NCBI GenBank assembly: GCA_964030475.1
Contig: CAXIPT010000004.1
Span: 4,456,211 to 4,520,210 of the forward strand
Direction: 5' to 3'
DNA length: 64,000 bases
DNA from: Tethya wilhelma
Lineage: Eukaryota > Porifera > Demospongiae > Tethyida > Tethyidae
Position 1 is the stretch's first letter; every line of letters begins with the position of its first letter. A program made the translations under genes and the position numbers. The notes below the pieces were generated by a model, which did no database searches, was not told where the DNA came from, and saw only the letters and a list, made by a program, of their open reading frames with translations. Positions 44,610 to 55,300 of this stretch are shown here, piece by piece.

Positions 44610-47600
44610 CTGACCAGTTTTCCTAGTTTGTGTGAGAACAGTGTGTTGTGTGAAGGATTATTGAGTAGATGAGAGGAGAGGTGACCACGTCCATCACAGA
44701 AATTAGACCTACATATTAAAGACAAACAGAAAGTAGTATAGGTCACCTTACATTATCACAAAAACTTTAATTGCACTAAATGTTTGGCCTGAAGAAATTA
44801 TGCACCAACACTCACATAGGATTTTTGTACACACACATAATTTATACATAACTTCTTTGAACTGGCTTGCAATGACTTGGCTTAATTGCTAATTATCGAT
44901 TTATTGCAATAAGATACTGCAGTTAAGTGTATAACCTCTACTAGACCTATTAGTTACATTGCTAATCATTGAGAGTGAAAAATGGACTTCAGGATGACAA
45001 ATTTAGAAGCTGTATATGCACTAGAATAAGATAATATACCGTAAATGTGGAAATACATTGGTGGTACATTGAATTTGGCAATTTGCGATCGCCTCAAAAA
45101 TCGCCAAATTTAACGTACCGCCAATATTTCAGCATACATTAAATTCTGCGAGTGTTAAGTCAATGACCGCTAAATTTAAAACCGCCAATATTTTTGTTGG
45201 AGGTAGCCCGAACAAAATCGCCAAATTAAATTCCCGCCAATATTTCCACGTTTACGGTAATCAATATCTTACCAACATTCCAAACAGGTGGCTAGATTGC
45301 TGTGAACTCCACACTCGATGCACTGATTTCTCTTCTGTTTCTTGATCTCTTGGCATTGAGAGAAGAGGCTTTGAAGAGTAGATGATCGCTTGATTCGCTT
45401 AGTGTGAGTTGATTTTCCTGTAAATGTGATGGTATATCAATTTGTATTGTATACGTATATCTGCATTGCATTCAATAGTCAAAATGTGACACGTATGTCA
45501 TGCTTTGATTGCATCTATACCTATCATCATGAAGTTGATAAATGGTATCCATTTAGACTAGCCAACACATGGGCATGAAATGAGAGTCATAGTTGCTAAG
45601 GTTCAATGATGTGGATAAACAGTGCATCCATACCACAAGTGCATGTATTTTATTTTCTAGTTATTTTCTCAAAATACTCTTCTTTCCCTGGAAATCTTCT
45701 GTAATTTTTTTCCCTTTCTGGAGTTTAGTCTTTCTTATTACAGGATAGATTTGTATTTAGTACAAAACTTTATGACCTATATTATATGCTATCATTAAGA
45801 ATTATGATACAGATCCTGAGCAGGCTTAGAATAGATCTTCCTACCTGACATATCCACAATGACAGAGCAATCTTTTGGCAAATGTCCAACATTGTTGCAC
45901 TTCCAGCACACATAGGTAGACAGGTCTGAGGGTGAAAATTTCCACTTCAGTTTCTCTTCATCCCATCTCTTTGCAACAGGTGCTCCAAGTCTTTGTTTAA
46001 GCTTGTAATCTGGCATGGTTTATACACGATGGTTAAATCACATAAAAATTACAGGTTGATCACATAGGAGGCTTGTAAATGACATTAGATAACATTTCTT
46101 AAAAATTGTCTAATGTCATTGCGACAAATTATCATTACATCTACCTGTTAACTTGTACCACAACATGTAAGTCCAGGTATATTATTATTATTATTATTAT
46201 TATACACGCCACAGGAGGCGCAAAGGGAAGGGGGAGGGGCACAACACATATACACAACAACAACCATTACACAAATCTATACATGCTCTATTTAAAACTA
46301 TTCTCATGTATTGTGTCAGCCAAAGTATCTTCCCAGAGGAGAGCTGGGGATTCATAGTCATGCATGAGCCATTGTGATCATCACATGAAATATCAAAAAG
46401 AATTCCACCATAAATCAAGGCTTGGTACTCATACTTTGGTGCACTTCATGCCAGGATCTCTCCCACTTACATCAACATCCACAATAACACAGGCAAAAGA
46501 AGTATTAAAGTTGCTTATGTTAACATGGATACAGCGAAAGAGACTATTGTACACATAACTAACGTTAAAAATCTTCACTATACAAAAATAATGATACATT
46601 GTCTACCTTCTGAATCATGGTCATCATCAGATCTTGAGCTACAACTCTCAGTTGGTTGGAAGTAGCCAAGAGTCTCTTCACTTGAAGAACAACTACCATC
46701 AGTGAGAGCTCCTGAGATAGAAGCACCTTTATCAGAGTCAGTGGAATCAGCTTCAAACATTTGCTTAATAGCAAGAGGAATTTCCAGCACACCATGTTGA
46801 CCACCTACATTAAAAATGGTTAATACTATAATTATGTGTCTTAAGCTCACTCAAATCAAGTAACACTCAGGTAAAAGCTGAAATTAGTGTATGCTTAAAA
46901 TTTGAAGGGCCTGGAAGAACATCTACCGTAAACAGAATAGAATCAACAAAACACGTACTGTTGTATAGACTCCCCTAGCTAGCAAAGATTACATGAAAAG
47001 ATCATGGTAAGCATTTTGTGATTGTCAGTTTGTTTGAGTCAAGACTCTAAGAATGGCATAATGTAGATTTCAGACTTACTTCTTGCATCACGTTCGCTAC
47101 AACTACTATCAGAATCAGAGTAATTAACTATAGAAGATAGAGTAGCAGTGTACTTCTCTTGGTCAGTATTAGTAGTAGATTGGGCATTCTCTGTAGCTGA
47201 TGCATCGTCACTTGAGGTTGTGGGGTCAAGAGGTAAAGAAGAGATGGATGTCAGTTCAGCCTCAAATTCAGAACATTTTTGTTTCTTATGATTGCCTGTG
47301 TGAAATGTTTACACAACTAATGTGTACAATTTATACATCATAATACAGCCAGTGATTTGTGGAAATCAAAACGGAGAAACAGAAAACTGTTTTTCAGACA
47401 ACAGAGAAAGATAACATGTAATCACTATGGAACGCCACGTGCGACAAAAATAGCAACTACTGTGAATGTTGTTAATCGATTTTGTATTCGATAGGTGGTC
47501 GATTGTGATAAGCAAAATCGATCTGATATCGATTTTGTAATTGATTGGTGGTCGTATTAGACTTTATATACTACTGTACTCGATTTGTACTCGATTTATA

Positions 47601-49893
47601 ATCGATTTTTATTCGACATACAATCGATTTTTGTGCATTCGATTTTTACCCGTGTCGATGGCCCTGGAGGTCGCGTGTCATTCCACTGCTGTCACGTGTC
47701 ATTCCAGTAATTTCACCTTTGACCTTTGAGTCTGCACTGCAATTCTATGGCATATAGGTATATCTGTGTAGTGGTAGAGCTAATATTATATAGTATGCAA
47801 ACATATAGAATAATAAGACATGAGCCAATTATTACAAGTCACCATGCTGGTTGATAAAGACTTGCAGCAGCCTCCAAGACAGTCCAGTAGTCTTGGTATC
47901 TATGGGCTATTAGCTAGTATAAAGAACCATCAGACCGTGGATAGATCTTAGCTACTGGGTCATTTTACACTAGTAGCTAACTAGTAGCACTGCATGTGGA
48001 ATTGTTTTTACTAGCATAGGAAGAGATGAAGACTAAGTATGAAGTGATTTGAATTTTGAAAGCCACCATTCTATGAAGCCACTTAGAACAGCATGGCCTG
48101 GGTATACTATATATAACCAAGAGAGCTATATAGTGACTAAATTTTCTTTGACTGAGCATAGTATTACATGTATAATATCTATGGACTGAGACACCGCAGA
48201 GAAACTCAGAATTTATCATAGGTGGCAGTGGCCTAGAGATGAGGCAGCAGAAGACTATTGTAGGGTAGAAAATCAGAGTGGTTATAATGACTATTAAAGC
48301 CAACCAGCAGCTTCAGCTTCTCTTGATGATGATGATAGAGCCTATCATATTATATCCCGATCATATATACACTGAATATCTTACGAAGGTCAAAGGTGGA
48401 ATTACTGGAATGACACGTGACAGTGCACTGGAGCGAGAGTACGCAAACTCCGGGGCCACCGTAAAAATCGAATACGAATCGATCATTAATCGATTGTGGA
48501 TGTTAGTCAAATACAAAAATCGATTACAAAATCGATATCAGATCGATTTTGCTTATCGTAATCGACCACCTATCGAATACAAAATCGATTTAACGACATT
48601 CACAGTAGTTGCTATTTTTGTCGCACGTGGCGTTCCATAAATCACAACCTTTTCTCTTTCGTGGTCGTCTTCTTTTTCTTCTTCTATTCAAAGAGGTGTC
48701 ATTTGCCTCATACTGTGTCTCTTCTAAATGTCCAGCTCCTACCACAAGTGAACCATACACCTTCCCTTCATCACATCCTATCAATATATGTAATGCATCA
48801 CGCACAAGCCCGTGAAGCAAGACAAAGAGCAGTGTTTTAGAGTAGTACAATGCTAGTCAAGAACTCAAATGAAAGCAATGCCTGGCAAAATTCTCAGTGT
48901 AACCAGAAAGTTGAAAAACAGCAAAAAGAAGTGATGTCTGGACATAATTATCACTCACAATTAATCTAAGGTCAAACTAAGTCTAAAATTTACAGCTGAT
49001 TTGTCTGCTCTTTTGACTTCTGTCATGTGGCCTTCAAGTTCAGATTGGATGTAGTCCCACATATTATTTACAAACTGATGATGTCATATAAAAAATATGT
49101 GGGTAGTCTAAGCAGTCTAGCTTGCCCACGTGCAAAATCACTGGTCTACAATGTGTCTACCCTTGTTTCCCAGGCTCTCTGCGTGCTTAAATAAAATGTG
49201 TCTGGTAAAGATTGTCAATGTAATAAATCGGCATGAGGCTATTGGATACTAATTCTTTACCATATTTTTCTCTAGCTTCCGCTAGTTGAGAAGGTTCCAC
49301 ATCTCCAGTGGCCAACTTGTAACTCTAATAATTGAAGAAATAAACATAAACTTTAACGAAATAATGTCCATTCTTAGACTAGTATTCTACAAAGTATTAT
49401 TTTATTGATAAGAAGCCCCAACAGTTTTCTTCTTTGGTATAGTCTAATAATGATACAGCCACACCTAGCTATTGATAGTCTACTTAAACTTACCTGTAAG
49501 TTTTTGAGAATTTGATTGACACTGAAGTTTTTCGTGTCTACAAGAAGAATCAAGAAATTAGGATCAAACAGTTGACTTACAATAATAATAATATTATTAT
49601 GATAAATTTATAGCTACAATACTGAGACAGGTACATGTTACCACCACAGTGACATGTTCCAACTGTGCAACATAATTTGCATGAGTTTATAAACCAACAA
49701 ATTTAATTTTTTTGAAAATTAGAAAAATCATAGATATGGAAAAATCGACTGCCTGGGGATGTCTAGCTATAGAAAATTATGCAGGAGACAACGTTAACAA
49801 GACTGGGGCCAATATAAGCCATTAATTGGAGAGACTTAGTACGCATATCCTTTACTTACATACAAACCTCTTCTGTTTAGGAATATCAGTCAT
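44289..49893 (-). CDS. Multi-exon zinc-finger gene (CCHC knuckle plus Cys/His-rich domain)
   Basis: Nine exons join with GT..AG borders and consistent phase: 49494-49537, 49261-49324, 48649-48852, 47080-47295, 46607-46804, 45845-46009, 45273-45417, 44615-44708 and 44289-44401 (about 414 codons). A likely start ATG is at 49893, but its exon does not phase with the next. The product has HGLVRDALHILIGCDEG and a basic RRRKRRRPRKRK tract (possible nuclear signal). Ser/Asp-rich acidic linkers follow, then a CCHC knuckle CWKCNNVGHLPKDC. A Cys/His-rich region reads CIECGVHSNLATCLECW, CDGRGHLSSHL and KCSKPSC, ending CSHCLSKAFSQHY. The Cys/His pattern recalls ZnF-UBP-type treble clefs. I cannot name the family; RNA or ubiquitin binding would be guesses. 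The 3' end is not located. Several introns hold transposons or microsatellites. Confidence 0.75.
44409..44607. repeat. (GA)n/(TG)n microsatellites filling an intron
   Basis: (AG)n from 44410 to 44450, (TG)n to 44483, and (GA)n from 44552 to 44607, in the 213-bp intron 44402-44614 of the zinc-finger gene. On the transcribed strand these read (CT)n next to the donor and (CT)n just before the GGTGTAG acceptor. Confidence 0.9.
45037..45259. mobile_element. TA-flanked palindromic MITE, copy 2
   Basis: Ends TACCGTAAATGTGGAAATAC and, inverted, TACCGTAAACGTGGAAATAT, with TA at both edges. It lies in an intron of the zinc-finger gene, starting about 14 bp from the donor of exon 45273-45417. Same family as 14836-15044. 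Confidence 0.8.
46178..46202. repeat. (TTA)n microsatellite
   Basis: About eight ATT/TTA units, in the intron between exons 45845-46009 and 46607-46804. Confidence 0.8.
47420..48645. mobile_element. 1.21-kb foldback element with clustered ATCGATT motifs
   Basis: Element 47426-48639 has long inverted arms: TATGGAACGCCACGTGCGAC at both ends, with similarity continuing for about 250-280 bp to GTGTCATTCCAGTAATT. AATCAC flanks both sides (47420-47425 and 48640-48645), a 6-bp target duplication. Each arm carries six or more ATCGATT/TCGATTTT motifs at irregular 12-25-bp spacing. There is no transposase. It sits in an intron of the zinc-finger gene, and its right edge is 9 bp from the donor of exon 48649-48852. 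Confidence 0.8.
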
Positions 49894-49950
49894 GGTTTTC
49901 ACTAGCCTCGTAAACCAGTGAGGGACTGGTTTACGAGGCTAGGTTTTCAC
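49894..49950. mobile_element. 39-bp perfect hairpin flanked by 9-bp direct repeats
   Basis: TAGCCTCGTAAACCAG (49903-49918), loop TGAGGGA, and the exact inverse CTGGTTTACGAGGCTA (49926-49941) lie between two copies of GGTTTTCAC (49894-49902 and 49942-49950). It could be a tiny inserted hairpin. It directly precedes the likely start codon of the zinc-finger gene (ATG at 49893, minus strand). The same unit is repeated at 51816-51872. Confidence 0.7.
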
Positions 49951-50047
49951 CGCTTTTCTGGCTTTATTATATTAGTATTATTTAACCCGTCTAAAAGTTA
50001 ACTGTTAGAAAGGGTTAACTGAACAGTGATTAATTAACTAGCCGGCA
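49894..50047. promoter_or_regulatory. Divergent promoter region
   Basis: The 154 bp between the probable start codons of the zinc-finger gene (minus) and the iminopeptidase (plus) must hold both promoters and 5' leaders. It contains the mini-hairpin and an inverted AGTTAACTGTTAGAAAGGGTTAACTG segment. No TATA box is assigned. Confidence 0.5.
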
Positions 50048-50205
50048 ATGTCTGCTGCAGCATCAGCATCTGAGAAGTTGAACAACAGAGAGTCTAGGGA
50101 GCTCTATCCACCTATTGATCCCTTCAACAGTGGCTGGCTCCCAGTGTCTGACTTGCACCAGATCTACTATGAAGAGTGTGGAAACAAAGATGGAAACCAT
50201 TTCTC
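50048..50205 (+). CDS. Proline iminopeptidase, first exon (partial)
   Basis: From ATG 50048 the frame reads MSAAASASEKLNNRESRELY, then PPIDPFNSGWLPVSDLHQIY and YEECGNKDGN. This is the conserved N-terminus of prolyl iminopeptidases (peptidase family S33, alpha/beta hydrolase fold), which cleave N-terminal proline from peptides. The family normally continues with VVFLHGGPGGG, which is not seen before the N at 50377, so only the first exon is present. A donor such as CTT|GTATGATAC near 50212 is possible. In the second copy (51970) the frame diverges after three codons. Confidence 0.75.
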
Positions 50206-50376
50206 TTCTTGTATGATACTCTTTTGATTTAATTACTAATTATTTATAGCTTCCTAACCAAATAGAGTGTATTTAAACATATTCTACACAGTACCTCATA
50301 CCCAGGCCTCTTCTGTCAAAGAAGGGACTCAGAGAGGCTACACCTGTTTGCAGGCATGCACTAAGTTTTGTCTGTA

Positions 50377-50377
50377 N
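50377..50377. other. Assembly join (single N)
   Basis: Immediately right of it begins a 1600-bp direct copy of 48456-50055. Confidence 0.85.
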
Positions 50378-51977
50378 CCACCGTAAAAATCGAATACGAA
50401 TCGATCATTAATCGATTGTGGATGTTAGTCAAATACAAAAATCGATTACAAAATCGATATCAGATCGATTTTGCTTATCGTAATCGACCACCTATCGAAT
50501 ACAAAATCGATTTAACGACATTCACAGTAGTTGCTATTTTTGTCGCACGTGGCGTTCCATAAATCACAACCTTTTCTCTTTCGTGGTCGTCTTCTTTTTC
50601 TTCTTCTATTCAAAGAGGTGTCATTTGCCTCATACTGTGTCTCTTCTAAATGTCCAGCTCCTACCACAAGTGAACCATACACCTTCCCTTCATCACATCC
50701 TATCAATATATGTAATGCATCACGCACAAGCCCGTGAAGCAAGACAAAGAGCAGTGTTTTAGAGTAGTACAATGCTAGTCAAGAACTCAAATGAAAGCAA
50801 TGCCTGGCAAAATTCTCAGTGTAACCAGAAAGTTGAAAAACAGCAAAAAGAAGTGATGTCTGGACATAATTATCACTCACAATTAATCTAAGGTCAAACT
50901 AAGTCTAAAATTTACAGCTGATTTGTCTGCTCTTTTGACTTCTGTCATGTGGCCTTCAAGTTCAGATTGGATGTAGTCCCACATATTATTTACAAACTGA
51001 TGATGTCATATAAAAAATATGTGGGTAGTCTAAGCAGTCTAGCTTGCCCACGTGCAAAATCACTGGTCTACAATGTGTCTACCCTTGTTTCCCAGGCTCT
51101 CTGCGTGCTTAAATAAAATGTGTCTGGTAAAGATTGTCAATGTAATAAATCGGCATGAGGCTATTGGATACTAATTCTTTACCATATTTTTCTCTAGCTT
51201 CCGCTAGTTGAGAAGGTTCCACATCTCCAGTGGCCAACTTGTAACTCTAATAATTGAAGAAATAAACATAAACTTTAACGAAATAATGTCCATTCTTAGA
51301 CTAGTATTCTACAAAGTATTATTTTATTGATAAGAAGCCCCAACAGTTTTCTTCTTTGGTATAGTCTAATAATGATACAGCCACACCTAGCTATTGATAG
51401 TCTACTTAAACTTACCTGTAAGTTTTTGAGAATTTGATTGACACTGAAGTTTTTCGTGTCTACAAGAAGAATCAAGAAATTAGGATCAAACAGTTGACTT
51501 ACAATAATAATAATATTATTATGATAAATTTATAGCTACAATACTGAGACAGGTACATGTTACCACCACAGTGACATGTTCCAACTGTGCAACATAATTT
51601 GCATGAGTTTATAAACCAACAAATTTAATTTTTTTGAAAATTAGAAAAATCATAGATATGGAAAAATCGACTGCCTGGGGATGTCTAGCTATAGAAAATT
51701 ATGCAGGAGACAACGTTAACAAGACTGGGGCCAATATAAGCCATTAATTGGAGAGACTTAGTACGCATATCCTTTACTTACATACAAACCTCTTCTGTTT
51801 AGGAATATCAGTCATGGTTTTCACTAGCCTCGTAAACCAGTGAGGGACTGGTTTACGAGGCTAGGTTTTCACCGCTTTTCTGGCTTTATTATATTAGTAT
51901 TATTTAACCCGTCTAAAAGTTAACTGTTAGAAAGGGTTAACTGAACAGTGATTAATTAACTAGCCGGCAATGTCTGC
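50378..51977. repeat. 1600-bp direct duplication of 48456-50055
   Basis: Offset is 1922 bp throughout and I found no difference on reading. It includes one arm of the ATCGATT foldback element, three 5' exons of the zinc-finger gene (minus strand), the mini-hairpin and the iminopeptidase start codon. Beyond 51977 the sequences diverge completely. Given the flanking N it may be the other haplotype rather than a real second copy. Confidence 0.85.
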
Positions 51978-52374
51978 AGGTATTATACTATGCGAAAACG
52001 AGGTAAGGACCTACTCCGGAAGACCCAAAAATGTAATCAAGAAAAAAATTAACCCCTCCACTGCGGAATAGAAGCCACTGCTGCACTCTTGCCATGCTGC
52101 ATGATGCTGATGCTGGGAGCAGGGAGCTGAGCGGTGGGAGCTGGAGCCTACGGGGGAGCAGACTGCCAGTGTAGCCTCTTCCCAAGTAAACAACCTAGGC
52201 TGACTGAAGAGGAGGCTCCAGGAAAGGACAGAAAAAGGAGAAGAACAAAGCAGAATCTACTGTAGGTATTAAGCTGTAATAATTAATAATAATTATTGTT
52301 CCTATAATTTTGTAGTTGTAACAAGGGATATTCAATTAAACAAACTCTTTTTAATTTCAGTATGCAGATATGCA
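51978..52374. other. Unique sequence before the array
   Basis: No gene recognised. A GGAAGAGGCTACACTGGCAG-like stretch on the minus strand has an open frame without known motifs. Confidence 0.4.
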
Positions 52375-55300
52375 GACACAGCTGACGTTAATGTCATCTC
52401 TTAAGATCCCTACAACAGCGGATTGGTTTTCATCGTCTAAGTAAGAGTAATGTAAGAAATGTTCTAACAAGTTTTTATCTTCTGTTTCAGTATTCGTGTT
52501 CCTATGTAGCAATGATCGAGCGGAGCACGATACTGGAAATTGCTATGTTTGCCGTCCCTAAGGACTCACAAGTCTCCTTCGAAAACCAATCAACTTTTAA
52601 GACGGGCAACTTTACAACCAAACTTAGAGGTTAGTAACCAACAACATTATACCATTTCATTTTCAATATCACTCCTCTACTGTTTAAAAAAGCTGCTAAT
52701 GTTAATGTCGTCTCTTAGGACCCGCACAGTAGTTATTAGAATAATGTAAGCAATTTATAGTGTGTTTTTATCTTCTGTTTTAGTATTGGTGTTCAATGAT
52801 CGAGCGGTGCATGATACTGGAAATTGCTGTGTTTGCTGTCCCTAAGGACTCGCAGGTCTCCTTCAAAAACCACTCAAGTTATAAGACAAGCAACTTTACA
52901 CCCTAACTTAGAGGTTAGTAACGAACAAATTTATGCCTTTTAATTTTCAATATCACCCCTTTACTGTTTACAGAGGCAGCCGATGTTAATGTCATCTCTT
53001 AGGACCCATATAACAGTGATTGGCAGGCCGTCCCTAAAGACTCGCAGGTTTCCTTCAAAAACCACACGACTCTTAAAATGAGCAACTTTACACCCACACT
53101 TTGAGGTTAGTAACCAACAACATTATACCATTTCATTTTCAATATCACTCCTCTACTGTTTACAGAGACAGCTGATGTTAATGTCGTCTCTTAAGACCCA
53201 TACAACAGTGACTGGCAACTCGTTCGTAAGGATTCGCTAGCCTGTTTCAAAAAGCACTCGACTCTTAAGATGGGCAAATTTACACCCAAACTTAGAGGTT
53301 AGTAACCAACAACATTATGCCATTTCATTTTCAATATCACTCCTCAACTGTTTAAAAAAGCTGCTAATCTTAATGTCGTCTCTTAGGATCCGTACAGAAG
53401 TTATTGGTTTAGATTGTCTAAATAAGAATATTGTAAGCAATTTATAGTGTGTTTTTATCTTCTGTTTTAGTATTGGTGTTCAATGATCGAGCAGAGTGTG
53501 ATACTGGAAATTGCTGTGTTTGCCGTCCCGAAGGACTTGCAGGTCTCCTTCGAAAACCAGTCAACTTTTAAGACAAGCAACTTTACACCCAAACTTAGAG
53601 GTTAGTAACCAACAACATTATACCATTTCATTCTCAATATCACCCCTCTACTGTTTACAGAGGCAACCGATGTTAATGTCATCTCTTAGGACCCTTACAA
53701 CAGTGATTGGCAGGCCGTCCTTAAAGACTCGCAGGTTTCCTTCATAACCACATGACTCTTTAAATGAGCAACTTTTCACCCAAACTTTGAGGTTAGTAAC
53801 CAACAACATTATACCATTTCATTTTTAATAACATTCCTCAACTGTTTAAAAAAGCTGCTAATGTTAATGTCGTCTCTTAGGACCCGCACAGTAGTTTTTG
53901 GTTTAGATTGTCTAAGTAAGAATAATGTAAGCAATTTATAGTGTGTTTTATCTTCTGTTTTAGTATTGGTGTTCAATAATCGAGCAGAGCGTGATACTGG
54001 AAATTGCTGTGTTTGCCATCCCTAAGGACTCGCAGGTCTCCTGCAAAAACCAGTCAAGTTTTAAGACGAGCAACTTTGCACCCTAACTTAGAGGTTAGTA
54101 GCCAACAACATTTATACTATTTCATTTTCAATATCCCCCCTCTACAGTTTACAGAGGCAGCCGATATTAATGTCATCTCTTAGGACCCATACAACATGAT
54201 TGGCAACACATCCCTAAGGACTCGCAAGCCTGTTTCAAAAAGAACTCGACTCTTAAGATAGGCAACTTTACACCCAAACTTAGAGGTTAGTAACCAACAA
54301 ATTTATACCTTTTAATTTTCAATATCACCCCTCAACTGTTAACAAAGGCAGCTGATATTAGTGTCATCTCTTAAGACCCATACAACAGTGATTGGCAGGC
54401 CGTCCCTAAAGACTTGCAGGTCTTGTTCGAAAAGCACTTGACTCTTAAGATGAGCAACTTTACACCCAAACTTAGAGGTTAGTAACCAACAAAATTATTC
54501 CATTTCATTTTCAATATCATCCCTCTACTGTTTAAAAAAGCTGCTAATGTTAATGTCGTCTCTTAGGACCCGCACAGTAGTTATTGGTTTAGATTGTCTA
54601 AGTAAGAATAATGTAAGTAATTTATAGTGTGTTTTTATCTTCTGTTTCAATATTTGTGTTTCTTTATAGCAATGATCTAGCGGAGTTTGATACCGGAAAT
54701 TGCTGTGTTTGCCGTCCCTAAGGACTCACAGGTCTCCTTCGAAAACCAGTCAACTTTTAAGATGAGCAACTTCACACCCAAACTTAGAAGTTAGTAACCA
54801 TTATACCATTTCATTATCAATATCACTCCTCTACTGCTTACAGAGACAGCCGATGTTAATGTCATCTCTTAAGACCCATATAACAGTGATTGGCAGGCCG
54901 TCCCTAAAGACTCGCAGGTCTCGTTCGAAAACCGCTTGATTCTTAAGATGAGCAACTTTACACCCAAACTTAGAGGTTAGTAACCAACAAAATTATTCCA
55001 TTTCATTTTCAATATCATCCCTCTACTGTTTAAAAAAGCTGCTAATGTTAATGTCGTCTCTTAGGACCCGCACAGTAGTTATTGGTTTAGATTGTCTAAG
55101 TAAGAATAATATAAGCAATTTATAGTGTGTTTTTATCGTCTGTTTCAATATTTGTGTTCCTTTATAGCAATGATCGAGCGGAGCATGATACTGGAAATTG
55201 CTGTGTTTGCCGTCCCTAAGGACTCGCTGGTCTTCTTCGAAAACCAGTCGACTCTTAAGACGAGCAACTTTACACCCAAACTTAGAGGTTAGTAACCAAT

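Noticed and set aside
50378..51977. A genuine second promoter and gene start for the zinc-finger and iminopeptidase genes
   Set aside because: The copy begins at an N and appears identical for 1600 bp, then diverges within the third iminopeptidase codon. A haplotype duplicate or misassembly is more likely.
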